Made by a program: the position numbers and the translations under genes
Part shown: piece after piece, positions 16,293 to 25,798 of the stretch
How the letters are laid out: each line of letters starts with the position of its first letter
Numbering within the stretch: the first letter of the stretch is position 1
Source: Herbaspirillum sp. RV1423
GTDB taxonomy: Bacteria > Pseudomonadota > Gammaproteobacteria > Burkholderiales > Burkholderiaceae_D
NCBI RefSeq assembly: GCF_000577615.1
Contig: NZ_CBXX010000001.1
Location: 62,001-126,000, forward strand
Direction: 5' to 3'
DNA: 64,000 nt
Notes under the pieces: generated by a model
The model's input: only the letters and a program-made list of their open reading frames with translations
What the model was told of the DNA's origin: nothing
The model's database searches: none

Positions 16293-17795
16293 ATGCGAAC
16301 CTCATGCAGACATGGTTTGGCCGGGATGCTTGCATTGAGCCTATGCGGCCTGGTCTGCGCGCAAGCGCTCAATACGCGGGAACAGGCCCTGCATGTGTTG
16401 AACCGGCTGGCGTACGGTCCTCGTCCGGGCGACGTCGCGACAGTCGAGAAATCAGGCGTCAAACGCTACATCGACGATCAGCTCCATCCGGAACGCATTC
16501 CATTCCCGGCGGACCTGCAAGGCAAGCTCGACGGCTTGTCCACTTACAACCTGACGACGCAACAGTTGTACGTCCAGTATGGACCGCCTTCTTTCCCGCC
16601 GAATACGGCCAGTCCGGAAGACAAGAACGCAGCGCGCCAACGCGCCGCCCAGGAGATCACTCCGCAGAGTCACCTGGCTCGGCTGTGGCTGGCCACGGAA
16701 AGTCCTCGTCAATTGCAGGAAGTCATGACGGAATTCTGGTTCAATCACTTCAACGTCTTCGAGGGCAAGGAATGGGTGCGCTACTGGAATGCAGAGTATG
16801 AAAAGAACGCCATCCGTCCGAATGCCCTCGGCAACTTCCGCCAGTTGCTCGGCGCCGTCGCGCACCATCCCGCCATGTTGTACTACCTAGACAACTGGCT
16901 CAGCAGCGGCGCCGGTACGCGGCAGGCCCAAGGACGTTTCAAGGGACTCAATGAAAACTACGCGCGCGAGCTGATGGAATTGCACACTCTCGGTGTCAAT
17001 GGCGGTTATACGCAAACCGATGTTATCGCGCTGGCGCGCATCCTGAGCGGCTGGACCATCGACGTGCGCGACATGAAACAAGGATCGGAAAGCGCCACCT
17101 TCGTTTTCAATCCTTTGCGTCACGACGCCGCCGCCAAGCAATTCCTCGGACGCACGATTGTGCCCGGTGGTCAGCAGGAAGGCGAACTCGCCCTCGATAT
17201 TCTGGCGCGCCAGCCCGCCACCGCACGCTTTGTGTCGACCAAGCTGGTGCAATATTTTGTGGCCGACCGCGCCGATCCCGCATTGGTGGAACGACTCTCG
17301 CAACGTTTCCTTGCCACCAACGGCGACATCCGGGAAGTGCTGCGGACATTGTTCGACAGCCCGCAATTCTGGTCGCGTCAGAATTACCAGAGCCAGTTCA
17401 AGACGCCCTACCAATTTGTCGTCTCGGCATTGCGCGCCACCGCCACGCCCGTCGTCAACGGCAAGCCCGTCAGCGGTACGCTCAATCAGTTCGGCATGCC
17501 GCTGTATGGCTGGCTGACCCCGGAAGGTTATAAATATTCGGAGGAAGCATGGCTCAATCCGGACGCTCTGCTGCGCCGAATCAACTTCGCCAATAGCCTC
17601 GGCAACGGCAAGTCGCCGATTGCCCGTCCCGAGAACACGCCGCCGCCGGCCTATGCGGAAGCCGTCGACCCTGTCAGCCTGATCCAGACGCTGGCGCCGA
17701 TGCTGGACCAGAACGCCGTCACGACGATCGCCACGTCGCCACCAAATCTGCAAGTCGGCCTCATCCTGGGCGGACCTGCCTTCATGAAACGCTAG
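16293..17795 (+). CDS. DUF1800 family protein
   Basis: 500 aa. Signal peptide (to about CAQAL), then the DUF1800 domain: opening ALHVLNRLAYGPRPGDV, central TEFWFNHFNVF and LNENYARELMELHTLGVNGGYTQTDV motifs, which are the hallmarks of the family, and a C-terminal region with helical repeats. The function is unknown; the gene occurs almost always beside a DUF1501 gene, as here (19 bp downstream), and both proteins are exported. No link to the fimbrial genes is evident beyond proximity. The start ATG has only a weak ribosome site. Confidence 0.88.
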   Translation: MRTSCRHGLAGMLALSLCGLVCAQALNTREQALHVLNRLAYGPRPGDVATVEKSGVKRYIDDQLHPERIPFPADLQGKLDGLSTYNLTTQQLYVQYGPPSFPPNTASPEDKNAARQRAAQEITPQSHLARLWLATESPRQLQEVMTEFWFNHFNVFEGKEWVRYWNAEYEKNAIRPNALGNFRQLLGAVAHHPAMLYYLDNWLSSGAGTRQAQGRFKGLNENYARELMELHTLGVNGGYTQTDVIALARILSGWTIDVRDMKQGSESATFVFNPLRHDAAAKQFLGRTIVPGGQQEGELALDILARQPATARFVSTKLVQYFVADRADPALVERLSQRFLATNGDIREVLRTLFDSPQFWSRQNYQSQFKTPYQFVVSALRATATPVVNGKPVSGTLNQFGMPLYGWLTPEGYKYSEEAWLNPDALLRRINFANSLGNGKSPIARPENTPPPAYAEAVDPVSLIQTLAPMLDQNAVTTIATSPPNLQVGLILGGPAFMKR

Positions 17796-17814
17796 GGAAC
17801 ATTCGGGAGTCATC

Positions 17815-19125
17815 GTGAAACGTCGCCAATTCATCAACTATATGGGCCTGGCAGGCGGCAGCGCCATTCTGATTCCGCTCGGCCTGTCCGGCTGCGCAGT
17901 GGCGCCGGCCGGCAAATCCGCAACGACCGGCGGCAATGCCCCGCTGGCTTACGGCACACCTAAACAACGTGCACATGTCGGCGACGACGGCACGCCGCGC
18001 ATGGTGGTGGTATTCCTGCGCGGCGCCGTCGACGGCTTGAACGTCGTGGTGCCGCACGGCGACAGAGAGTATTACCAGGCCCGCCCCAGCATAGCGGTGG
18101 CGCGTCCCGGCCAGAACAACGGCACTATCGACCTGACCGGCTATTTCGGCCTGCATCCGGCATTGCGTCCGCTCATGCCGTATTGGGAAAACGGCCAGTT
18201 GGCCTTCGTGCATGCGTCCGGCTCGCCCGACGGCTCGCGCTCCCATTTCGAAGCGCAGGACTATATGGAAACCGGTACGCCCGGACAGCACACTACGCGC
18301 GACGGCTGGATGAATCGCCTGCAGGGACAACTGCCTTTTTCCGACTCTCCGGTGCAGGCATTGACGCTGGGCGAATCGATCCCGCGCATCCTCAGCGGCC
18401 GGCAAGTCGTCGCCAACATGCCGACCGGCCGCGATGCGGCGCGGCCGACGCTGATCGACCAGCCGAAAACCAGCCAGGTGTATGCCTCCCTGTATGCCGG
18501 CGACGATGCCTTAAGCAAGGCCTACCGCGATGGTATTGCGGCACGCAAGGAACTGATGGCGGAGATGAGCAGCAACGAGCAGCGCATGGCCAACAACGGC
18601 GCAGCGCTGCCGAATGGCTTATCCATCGATACTGCCCGCCTCGGCCGGTTGATGCGTGGCGATCCCAGGATACGCCTTGGCTTCCTCGCTGTCGGCGGCT
18701 GGGACACGCATGCCAACCAGGGCAACGGCGCCGGTCAGTTGGCGGGACGCCTGAGTCCCCTGGCAACCGGCCTGGCAACGCTGGCGCAGGAGCTTGGCCC
18801 TGCCTTCAACGACACCGTGATCGTGGTGATCTCGGAGTTCGGCCGCACCTTTCGCGAGAACGGCAACGGCGGCACCGACCACGGCCGCGGCAACGTGATG
18901 TGGCTGCTGGGCGGCAACGTGCGCGGGCGCACGATTTACGGCCAATGGCCGGGATTGGAAAAAGCCGCGCTCAACGAAGGCCGCGATCTGGCGATCACGA
19001 CCGATTTTCGCGCGGTGATGTCGACGCTGGCGGAAAAACATATGCGTATTCCGGACAGCGCCTTGCAGCAGATATTCCCGCAATACACAACAGGCATGCA
19101 ACACGTGTCGAACATTCTGGTGTAA
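17815..19125 (+). CDS. DUF1501 family exported protein
   Basis: 436 aa with a GTG start and GGGAG ribosome site. The N-terminus MKRRQFINYMGLAGG is a twin-arginine signal, and LSGC gives a lipobox-like cysteine at about residue 27, so it may be a Tat-exported lipoprotein. The DUF1501 fold is related to sulfatases/alkaline phosphatases; visible motifs are VVVFLRGAVDGLNVVVP, ASGSPDGSRSHFEAQDYME, VGGWDTHANQG and the FGRT...NGGTDHGRG segment. It is the second gene of the DUF1800-DUF1501 pair; substrate and role are unknown. A terminator follows at 19148. Confidence 0.88.
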   Translation: MKRRQFINYMGLAGGSAILIPLGLSGCAVAPAGKSATTGGNAPLAYGTPKQRAHVGDDGTPRMVVVFLRGAVDGLNVVVPHGDREYYQARPSIAVARPGQNNGTIDLTGYFGLHPALRPLMPYWENGQLAFVHASGSPDGSRSHFEAQDYMETGTPGQHTTRDGWMNRLQGQLPFSDSPVQALTLGESIPRILSGRQVVANMPTGRDAARPTLIDQPKTSQVYASLYAGDDALSKAYRDGIAARKELMAEMSSNEQRMANNGAALPNGLSIDTARLGRLMRGDPRIRLGFLAVGGWDTHANQGNGAGQLAGRLSPLATGLATLAQELGPAFNDTVIVVISEFGRTFRENGNGGTDHGRGNVMWLLGGNVRGRTIYGQWPGLEKAALNEGRDLAITTDFRAVMSTLAEKHMRIPDSALQQIFPQYTTGMQHVSNILV

Positions 19126-19147
19126 CGACTGCCTGTCATCCAAAAAC

Positions 19148-19173
19148 AAAAAGGAGCGGCATCGCTCCTTTTT
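19148..19173. terminator. Bidirectional terminator between DUF1501 gene and iscX
   Basis: AAAAAGGAGCG, loop GCAT without overlap, CGCTCCTTTTT. The 11-bp symmetrical stem has A and T runs on the two sides and serves the convergent genes on both strands. Confidence 0.85.
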
Positions 19174-19194
19174 GGCTTGTGCATCGCCGACAGA

Positions 19195-19389
19195 TTATTC
19201 CGCTTCTTCGATCCACGCGGCCTGAATCGCCTCGAGGATTTTTTCGCCGGCGCGATTGGCGTCGTCGTCGAAACCCTCCAGCTCCATCACCCAGCGATGC
19301 AGGTCGGTAAAGCGTATGGTCTTGGGATCAATATCGGGAAACTTGTCATTGAGTGCTTCAGCAATACGCTGAATATCGGTCCATTTCAT
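19195..19389 (-). CDS. iscX: Fe-S assembly accessory protein IscX
   Basis: 64 aa, the exact family size. MKWTDIQRIAEALNDKFPDIDPKTIRFTDLHRWVMELEGF matches IscX (YfhJ), a small acidic protein that binds IscS and iron and tunes cluster assembly. It is the last gene of the isc operon, 50 bp after fdx, which is its usual position in Proteobacteria. Confidence 0.95.
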   Translation of the reverse strand: MKWTDIQRIAEALNDKFPDIDPKTIRFTDLHRWVMELEGFDDDANRAGEKILEAIQAAWIEEAE

Positions 19390-19439
19390 GGCTGCCTCGC
19401 TAATGTTGATCGGTCGCCCATCAAAGCCAGTCGTTGGAA

Positions 19440-19778
19440 TCAGTGGTTCTCACTGGCATGGTTGATGGTGTATTTCGGGATCTCGACGACCAGGTCGTCG
19501 TCGCCCAGGACCACCTGGCATGACAGACGCGAATTCGCTTCCAGGCCCCAGGCCATGTCCAACAAGTCTTCTTCCTTGTCGGTGGGCTCATTGAGCGTGT
19601 CGAAACCTTCGCGGATCACCACGTGACAGGTGGTACAGGCGCAGGATTTTTCACAGGCGTGTTCGATCTCGACATCGTTGTCGAGCATGGCGTCGCACAG
19701 GGTTTTGCCGGCCGGCGCGTCGATGACGGCGCCGTCAGGGCAAAAGGTGGCGTGTGGCAGTATGACGATTTGGGGCAC
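19440..19778 (-). CDS. fdx: ISC-type [2Fe-2S] ferredoxin
   Basis: 112 aa adrenodoxin-type ferredoxin with the cluster cysteines in HACEKSCACTTCHVVI and LSCQVVL. It supplies electrons for Fe-S cluster assembly on IscU. It lies 22 bp after hscA in the conserved order hscB-hscA-fdx-iscX, apart from the exporter gene inserted between hscB and hscA. Confidence 0.95.
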   Translation of the reverse strand: MPQIVILPHATFCPDGAVIDAPAGKTLCDAMLDNDVEIEHACEKSCACTTCHVVIREGFDTLNEPTDKEEDLLDMAWGLEANSRLSCQVVLGDDDLVVEIPKYTINHASENH

Positions 19779-19800
19779 GGTATTTTACCTTTAGTGATCT

Positions 19801-21666
19801 TTACGAAACTTCATCCAACTTCTTGCCGGCCAGCGCCGCATGAACGCTGCGGTCCATCCGGCGGGCGGCGAACTCTTCAGTGCCGTGCGCAAGCGCATCG
19901 ACGGCAGCCTTGATCGCCAGATGATCGTCACCCTGGGCTTTTTCCTTCACGACAGCGATCAGCGCCGCGATGTCGGCGCGTTCCTGTTCGTTCAGCAAGG
20001 CGCTGTCAACATTCAATGCCGACTGCGTGGCCAGCACGATGCGTTCGGCTTCAACCTGCTCTTCGCGCAGGGCGCGGCGCTTCATGTCTTCATCGGCCGA
20101 CTGGAAGGACTCCTGCAACATGCGTGCGACATCGTCGTCGGCCAGACCGTAGGAAGGCTTGACCGTGATCGCAGCTTCCACGCCGGAAGTCATCTCGCGC
20201 GCCGACACCGACAGCAAGCCGTCGGCATCGACCTGATAGGTCACACGAATACGCGCCGCGCCGGCTGCCATCGGCGGAATGCCGCGCAACTCGAAGCGCG
20301 CCAGCGAACGGCAGTCCGAAACCAGTTCACGTTCACCCTGCACCACATGCACCGCCATCGCAGTCTGGCCATCCTTGAACGTGGTGAATTCCTGCGCGCG
20401 CGCGCAAGGTATCGTAGAGTTGCGCGGAATGACCTTTTCCGCCAGGCCGCCCATGGTTTCAATGCCGAGCGACAGCGGAATCACGTCGAGCAGCAACCAG
20501 TCGTCGCCGGCGGCGCGATTGCCGGCCAGCAGGTTGGCTTGCACCGCGGCGCCCAATGCCACGACCTTGTCCGGATCGATGTTCGCCAGCGGCGTGGTCT
20601 GGAAGAATTCGCCGACAGCCTTGCGCACATGCGGCATGCGCGTCGCACCGCCGACCAGCACGACGCCGTCGACGTCATCCACCGACAAGCCGGCATCGCG
20701 CAATGCCTTGCGACTTGGCGTGATGGTCTTGGCGACCAGATGCTGGGTCAGCGCGGCAAATTCTTCAGCAGTCACCGACAAATGCACTTCTTCGCCGGAA
20801 TTGAGCGCCGCATCGATTTGCGTCTGCGCCTTGGACGACAGCAATTCCTTGGCTTCGCGCGCTTTGACCAGCAAAATGCGTGTGTCTTCGTCCGACAGCG
20901 GCGCCAGTTGCGCCTGTTCGCAAATCCAGCAGAACAGGCGCTGGTCGAAATCGTCGCCGCCCAGCGCCGAATCGCCGCCCGTCGCCAGGACTTCAAAGAC
21001 CCCCTTGGTCAGTTTAAGAATCGAGATGTCGAAGGTGCCGCCGCCCAGGTCATACACTGCAAAGGTGCCTTCCGAACCGTTGTCGAGGCCGTAGGCAATC
21101 GCCGCCGCCGTCGGTTCGTTCAGCAGCCGCAGGACATTCAGGCCGGCCAGTTGCGCCGCATCCTTGGTAGCCTGGCGCTGCGCATCGTCGAAATATGCCG
21201 GCACCGTGATCACTGCGCCAACCAGATCGTCGCCCAGCGCGTCCTCGGCAGTTTGGCGCAAGGTGGCGAGAATCTGCGCGGAAATCTCCACCGGGCTTTT
21301 CACTCCTGCCACTGTCTTCAGTTGCACCATGCCCGGTGCATCCTGGAAATCGTAAGGCAGGTTCTCGACGTAGGCGATGTCCTTCAGGCCGCGTCCCATG
21401 AAACGCTTGACCGATACAATGGTGTTCTTCGGATCGGTGGTCTGTGCAGCTTGGGCCTTATGGCCGATGTTGGCGTGGCCGTTCGGGAGGTAACGCACGA
21501 CGGACGGCAACAGACTACGGCCCTCTTCGTCGCTGAGGACTTCGGGAATGCTGTTGCGCACCGTGGCGACCAGCGAATTGGTAGTGCCGAGATCGATGCC
21601 GACCGCCAGCCGGTGCTGGTGCGGCGCGGTGGACATGCCCGGTTCGGAAATTTGGAGAAGAGCCAT
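19801..21666 (-). CDS. hscA: Hsp70-type chaperone HscA for Fe-S transfer
   Basis: 621 aa, close to the 616 aa of the E. coli protein. Starts [31 protein letters not shown], the family's usual opening; a 20-residue upstream extension overlaps the exporter gene and is rejected. It has the Hsp70 ATPase signatures ([34 protein letters not shown]) and a substrate-binding domain. It binds the LPPVK motif of IscU and, with HscB, drives cluster transfer. Here it is separated from hscB by a LysE-type gene. The ribosome site is weak, so translation may be coupled to the gene before it (the gap is 7 bp). Confidence 0.95.
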   Translation of the reverse strand: MALLQISEPGMSTAPHQHRLAVGIDLGTTNSLVATVRNSIPEVLSDEEGRSLLPSVVRYLPNGHANIGHKAQAAQTTDPKNTIVSVKRFMGRGLKDIAYVENLPYDFQDAPGMVQLKTVAGVKSPVEISAQILATLRQTAEDALGDDLVGAVITVPAYFDDAQRQATKDAAQLAGLNVLRLLNEPTAAAIAYGLDNGSEGTFAVYDLGGGTFDISILKLTKGVFEVLATGGDSALGGDDFDQRLFCWICEQAQLAPLSDEDTRILLVKAREAKELLSSKAQTQIDAALNSGEEVHLSVTAEEFAALTQHLVAKTITPSRKALRDAGLSVDDVDGVVLVGGATRMPHVRKAVGEFFQTTPLANIDPDKVVALGAAVQANLLAGNRAAGDDWLLLDVIPLSLGIETMGGLAEKVIPRNSTIPCARAQEFTTFKDGQTAMAVHVVQGERELVSDCRSLARFELRGIPPMAAGAARIRVTYQVDADGLLSVSAREMTSGVEAAITVKPSYGLADDDVARMLQESFQSADEDMKRRALREEQVEAERIVLATQSALNVDSALLNEQERADIAALIAVVKEKAQGDDHLAIKAAVDALAHGTEEFAARRMDRSVHAALAGKKLDEVS

Positions 21667-21673
21667 AGTTAAA

Positions 21674-22288
21674 TTATTCCGGCAAAGCGATGCGGATACC
21701 CAATCCGACAAACGCACAGCCGGCAAGCCTGTTCAAATAGAGAGCGGCACGTGCCTGGCGCTGGAAATACGCGCCGACAATGCCCGAGAAAAATGCAATT
21801 GCACTGAAAATCGCCAGCGCCTGGATGATGAAGATCAGCGCCAGCAACAACATCTGCCAGGCGACATGGCCGGCACGCTCGTTGACGAATTGCGGCAAGA
21901 AGGCAATGAAGAACAGCGTCACCTTGGGATTGAGGATATTGGCGATGACGCTCTGCCAGTATATGCGCGAGAGGCTGACCGGCGCCATTGTCGCTTCCAG
22001 CGACATCGATGCCGCTGCGCGCAAGGTGCGGATGCCGAGATAGACCAGATAGGCGGCGCCGGCATATTGCAGCGCGTGATAGGCCGCCGGATACGCCTTG
22101 ATGACGGCGGCAAAACCGAGCACCGCCAGCAAGGTATGGAAGAACAAGCCCGACGAAAAGCCGAGCGCGGCAACCAGCCCTGCCTTCTTGCCCTGCGCGA
22201 TGCCGCGCGTGAGCACGTAAATGTTGTCGGGTCCCGGCGCCAGGGTCAACATCATGGCGGCGATCAGAAACAGGAAGACATCAGGCAT
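21674..22288 (-). CDS. LysE/RhtB-family amino-acid exporter inside the isc operon
   Basis: 204 aa with six hydrophobic segments. The opening [28 protein letters not shown], followed by [12 protein letters not shown] and [17 protein letters not shown], is diagnostic of the LysE/RhtB translocator family, which exports amino acids or related metabolites. The ATG at 22288 has GAAGG upstream; a TTG three codons earlier overlaps the hscB stop and is less likely. It begins about 5 bp after hscB and ends 7 bp before hscA, so it is embedded in the Fe-S operon. A role with cysteine or sulfur metabolites is tempting but unproven. Confidence 0.88.
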   Translation of the reverse strand: MPDVFLFLIAAMMLTLAPGPDNIYVLTRGIAQGKKAGLVAALGFSSGLFFHTLLAVLGFAAVIKAYPAAYHALQYAGAAYLVYLGIRTLRAAASMSLEATMAPVSLSRIYWQSVIANILNPKVTLFFIAFLPQFVNERAGHVAWQMLLLALIFIIQALAIFSAIAFFSGIVGAYFQRQARAALYLNRLAGCAFVGLGIRIALPE

Positions 22289-22293
22289 GGCGC

Positions 22294-22809
22294 TCAACCT
22301 TCGATCAGGGCGAAGACGTTGCCGATCTCTTCGCCGAATTTTTCCAGGAACATCAGTTGACGCACCACTTGCGCGGCACCGGCGAAATCATCGGCGTCGA
22401 GCAGCATTTCAATACGGGCCACCGCATCTTTTCTGGCGCCGCGCAACGCGTTGTCGAGCCGCTCGAGTGCGGCAAGATCCCTGCCGGCACGAGCGTCGTC
22501 AAGCTCTTCGCGCCATTCCATCTGCTGCATCAGAAATACCGGCGGCATCGCCGTATTGGATTCGGTCTGCAGGTCGACGCCATTGAGCTCGCACAGATAG
22601 GTGGCGCGCTTGAGAGGATTCCTGAGGGTCTGGTAGGCTTCATTGGCGCGCGTGGCCCATTGCATGGCGACGCGCTTTTCAGCGCCGGTCGCATGTGCAA
22701 ATTTGTCCGGATGGGCCTGGTTCTGCACGCCGTGGTATGCCTTTTCCAATGCCGTCAGGTCGATGGCAAAGCGTTGCGGCAACTGGAAAAGCGCGAAATG
22801 ATTTTGCAT
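22294..22809 (-). CDS. hscB: J-domain co-chaperone HscB
   Basis: 171 aa, the family length. An N-terminal J domain contains the invariant HPD (NQAHPDKFAHA), followed by the LKRATYLCELNGVDLQTES linker and a C-terminal three-helix bundle that binds IscU. It stimulates HscA. It begins 196 bp after iscA, beyond an intrinsic terminator that separates it from iscRSUA, so it may depend on read-through or on its own promoter in that gap. Confidence 0.95.
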   Translation of the reverse strand: MQNHFALFQLPQRFAIDLTALEKAYHGVQNQAHPDKFAHATGAEKRVAMQWATRANEAYQTLRNPLKRATYLCELNGVDLQTESNTAMPPVFLMQQMEWREELDDARAGRDLAALERLDNALRGARKDAVARIEMLLDADDFAGAAQVVRQLMFLEKFGEEIGNVFALIEG

Positions 22810-22842
22810 ACGTTGTGCAAACAGGGAGAGTGCAAATAATCA

Positions 22843-22878
22843 AGAAAATAAAAAGCCTGTCCGGACTTCAACAGGCTT
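22843..22878 (-). terminator. Intrinsic terminator between iscA and hscB
   Basis: Read leftward, AAGCCTGT-(10-nt loop)-ACAGGCTT is followed by TTTTTATTTTC. The hairpin with T tract lies in the 196-bp gap between iscA and hscB, in the transcription direction of the isc operon. It could give polarity between the scaffold genes and the chaperone genes. Confidence 0.75.
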
Positions 22879-23005
22879 GGCAGAACTACTCTTCAGAGGC
22901 TATCGCTGAAACGATACTAGAACGCGATTCTGGCTAAGCACTAGATCAGATCAACTCGATACCCTGACGATGCCGGCGCCGGTGATCGCGGCGCGTTCTC
23001 GCACG

Positions 23006-23329
23006 TCAGATGCGGAAGCTTTCGCCGCAGCCGCATTCGTCCTTCATGTTCGGATTCTGGAACTTGAATCCCTCGTTGAGGCCTTCGCGAGCGAAATCGA
23101 GTTCTGTGCCGTCGATATACGGCAAGCTCTTGGGATCGACAAAGACGCGAATGCCGCGCGATTCGAACACTTGATCGTCAGGCGTCTCCTCGTCCACATA
23201 TTCCAGCTTGTAGGCCAGACCCGAGCAGCCGGTCGTGCGCACGCCGAGGCGCAGGCCGATGCCTTTGCCGCGACGCTCCATATAGCGGCTGATGTGTTTT
23301 GCAGCTTTTTCAGTCAGTGTGATTGCCAT
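23006..23329 (-). CDS. iscA: A-type Fe-S carrier IscA
   Basis: 107 aa with the three conserved cysteines of the A-type carrier family: one in [14 protein letters not shown] and two in DECGCGESF at the C-terminus. It accepts or carries clusters or iron for transfer to apo-proteins. It follows iscU by 38 bp in the canonical order. The start begins [13 protein letters not shown] as in homologues. Confidence 0.95.
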   Translation of the reverse strand: MAITLTEKAAKHISRYMERRGKGIGLRLGVRTTGCSGLAYKLEYVDEETPDDQVFESRGIRVFVDPKSLPYIDGTELDFAREGLNEGFKFQNPNMKDECGCGESFRI

Positions 23330-23367
23330 GATGCTTGCCCTTCGAGTGCCGTCACTTGCTTCGTTAT

Positions 23368-23772
23368 TCAGGCCGCAGCCTTTTGTTCGACGTTGCCGTG
23401 CTTGGCCTTGTAATCCTGCACCGCCGCCTTGATGGCGTCTTCCGCCAGGATCGAGCAGTGGATCTTGACCGGCGGCAGAGCCAGTTCTTCAGCGATCTGG
23501 GTGTTCTTGATCGACAGGGCCTGATCCAGCGTCTTGCCCTTGACCCATTCGGTCACCAGCGACGACGATGCAATCGCCGAACCGCAGCCGTAAGTCTTGA
23601 ACTTGGCGTCCTGGATCACGCCATCGGCGCCAACCTTGATCTGCAACTTCATGACGTCGCCGCAAGCAGGCGCGCCGACCATGCCTGTGCCTACGGTCTC
23701 GTCGCCCTTTTCGAAGGCGCCGACGTTACGTGGGTTTTCGTAGTGGTCGAGTACTTTTTCCGAGTAAGACAT
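23368..23772 (-). CDS. iscU: Fe-S cluster scaffold IscU
   Basis: 134 aa. Has the three cluster-binding cysteines ([34 protein letters not shown]) and the LPPVK motif recognised by HscA. It receives sulfur from IscS and assembles [2Fe-2S] clusters. It lies 62 bp after iscS. Confidence 0.96.
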   Translation of the reverse strand: MSYSEKVLDHYENPRNVGAFEKGDETVGTGMVGAPACGDVMKLQIKVGADGVIQDAKFKTYGCGSAIASSSLVTEWVKGKTLDQALSIKNTQIAEELALPPVKIHCSILAEDAIKAAVQDYKAKHGNVEQKAAA

Positions 23773-23834
23773 TTTGATGCTCCTTGAGAGATATCAGCCC
23801 TTAGATTGCTTGATGAGGGCGTTTTTCACTTTTG

Positions 23835-25088
23835 TCAGTGTGCTGCCCATTGGATCGTGCTGATGTCGATCCCGTCCTTGTACATATCCCATAGCGGCGA
23901 CAATTCGCGCAGCTTGCCGACCTTGCTCTTGATCAGGTCGATCGTGAAGTCGATGTCTTCTTCAGTCGTGAAGCGGCCGATGGTAAAACGGATCGAGCTG
24001 TGCGCCAGTTCATCGCTGCGGCCCAGGGCGCGCAACACATACGACGGTTCCAGGCTGGCCGAGGTGCAGGCCGAACCGGACGATACCGCGATGTCCTTGA
24101 TGGCCATGATCAGCGACTCGCCTTCGACGTAGTTGAAGCTGACGTTCAGGTTGTGCGGCACACGATGCTCCATGTCGCCGTTGATATAAGTTTCTTCAAT
24201 CTCTTGCAGGCCCTTGGCCAGGCGATCGCGCATGGCGCGGATATGCACCAGTTCGGAGTCCATTTCTTCGCGGGCGATGCGGAAAGCTTCTCCCATGCCG
24301 ACGATCTGGTGAGGTGCCAGCGTGCCGGAACGCAGACCGCGCTCATGGCCGCCGCCGTGAATCTGCGCTTCGATGCGCACGCGTGGCTTGCGGCGGACGT
24401 ACAGCGCGCCGATGCCCTTGGGACCGTAAGTCTTGTGCGCCGAGAAGCTCATCAGGTCGACTTTCCAGCTTTCCAGGTCGATCTTGACCTTGCCGGTTGC
24501 CTGCGCAGCATCGCAATGGAAAATGATGCCCTTCGCGCGGCAGAATTCGCCGATTTCAGGAATAGGCTGAATCACGCCGATTTCGTTGTTGACCAGCATG
24601 ACCGAGATCAGGATGGTGTCGGGACGCACGGCAGCGGCGATTTGCTCGACGGTCACGAGGCCGTTGTCCTGCGGTTGCAGATAGGTCGCCTCAAAACCCT
24701 GGCGTTCCAGCTCGCGCACGGTATCCAGCACAGCCTTATGCTCGGTCTTGACCGTGATGATGTGCTTGCCCTTGGTCTTGTAGAACTGCGCAGCCCCTTT
24801 GAGCGCCAGATTGTTGCTTTCGGTGGCGCCGGAAGTCCAGATGATTTCGCGCGAATCCGCGTTGACCAGCTTCGCGACTTCTTCGCGCGCGTCTTCCACA
24901 GCCTTCTCTGCCGTCCAGCCGTACATGTGGCTGCGCGAGGCCGGATTGCCGAACTGCTCGCGCAGGAAAGGAATCATCTTGTCGGCCACGCGCGGGTCAA
25001 CCGGCGTCGTCGCGGAGTAATCCATATAAATTGGAAAATGCGGCGCCTTGATCGTGTCCAGCAGGCTTTTTTCCAGTGGTGCGTTCAT
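23835..25088 (-). CDS. iscS: Cysteine desulfurase IscS
   Basis: 417 aa from the ATG with GGAG 9 nt upstream. PLP enzyme that takes sulfur from cysteine; the PLP lysine is in [12 protein letters not shown] and the mobile-loop catalytic Cys in [15 protein letters not shown]. It is somewhat longer than the E. coli protein (404 aa) because of a 13-residue N-terminal extension ([23 protein letters not shown]), which is common in this group. It follows iscR closely. Confidence 0.96.
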   Translation of the reverse strand: MNAPLEKSLLDTIKAPHFPIYMDYSATTPVDPRVADKMIPFLREQFGNPASRSHMYGWTAEKAVEDAREEVAKLVNADSREIIWTSGATESNNLALKGAAQFYKTKGKHIITVKTEHKAVLDTVRELERQGFEATYLQPQDNGLVTVEQIAAAVRPDTILISVMLVNNEIGVIQPIPEIGEFCRAKGIIFHCDAAQATGKVKIDLESWKVDLMSFSAHKTYGPKGIGALYVRRKPRVRIEAQIHGGGHERGLRSGTLAPHQIVGMGEAFRIAREEMDSELVHIRAMRDRLAKGLQEIEETYINGDMEHRVPHNLNVSFNYVEGESLIMAIKDIAVSSGSACTSASLEPSYVLRALGRSDELAHSSIRFTIGRFTTEEDIDFTIDLIKSKVGKLRELSPLWDMYKDGIDISTIQWAAH

Positions 25089-25103
25089 TTGTTCTAGCTC
25101 CAA

Positions 25104-25607
25104 TCAAACCGCTGCGTGAGGGCGGTGCATGACAACCACGCTTTGTTCAGTAGTGAGAGTTCTGTGTTCCGGGTGCTTCTGTTCTTTCTGGTGCTGCTGG
25201 TCGACCAGGTCTTGCAGGGAGACCGAGTCGAGGTATTCGACCATCTTTTCATTCAGCGTCGACCAGAGGTCATGCGTCATACAGCGGGAGCCGCCGGGAT
25301 GGTTGACGCTATGACAATTTTCCTTGCCGCCGCATTGGGTTGCATCCAGGGGTTCGTCGACGGCAATGATGATGTCGGCGACCGATACATCGCCGGCTTT
25401 GCGCGCCAGGTTATAACCGCCGCCGGGACCGCGCACGGACTCGACGATCTGATGGCGCCGCAGCTTGCCGAACAACTGCTCAAGATATGATAAAGAAATT
25501 TCCTGCCTCTCGCTGATGGCGGACAACGTGACGGGACCGTTGCCCTGGCGCAAAGCCAGATCAATCATTGCGGTCACGGCAAAACGGCCTTTAGTAGTCA
25601 ATCGCAT
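25104..25607 (-). CDS. iscR: Rrf2-family Fe-S regulator IscR
   Basis: 167 aa. A winged helix-turn-helix of the Rrf2 family (MRLTTKGRFAVTAMIDLALRQ...) and the three [2Fe-2S] cysteines in CGGKENCHSVNHPGGSRCMTHDLW-like spacing, with the His used as fourth ligand. In the holo form it represses its own isc operon. Its promoter, just upstream, is overlapped by a 25-bp sequence matching the type-1 IscR site. It is the first gene of the operon. Confidence 0.95.
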   Translation of the reverse strand: MRLTTKGRFAVTAMIDLALRQGNGPVTLSAISERQEISLSYLEQLFGKLRRHQIVESVRGPGGGYNLARKAGDVSVADIIIAVDEPLDATQCGGKENCHSVNHPGGSRCMTHDLWSTLNEKMVEYLDSVSLQDLVDQQHQKEQKHPEHRTLTTEQSVVVMHRPHAAV

Positions 25608-25670
25608 GAAATTTCAACTCCAGAACAGTTTTTTCAGTCCCACTCCCTGAATTCCCGAATATTTACGTCA

Positions 25671-25703
25671 AGTATATCAAAGTTGAGTAATCTTGTCAGG
25701 TAC
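25671..25703 (-). promoter_or_regulatory. isc operon promoter overlapped by a type-1 IscR site
   Basis: On the minus strand CTGACA (25699-25694), a 17-bp spacer and TATACT (25676-25671) form a good sigma-70 promoter. The 25-bp stretch 25679-25703 matches the type-1 IscR consensus (ATASYYGACTR-www-YAGTCRRSTAT) at about 20 of 25 positions and covers the -35 and spacer, the expected geometry for autorepression. Confidence 0.7.
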
Positions 25704-25798
25704 TGGAAAACGGCCGTGCAAGAGGTATGAAAAGAGGATGGGATATAGCGCGGAAAGGCACATGGATAAAGGGTTTTACCCACACCAAAAGAGAAAAC

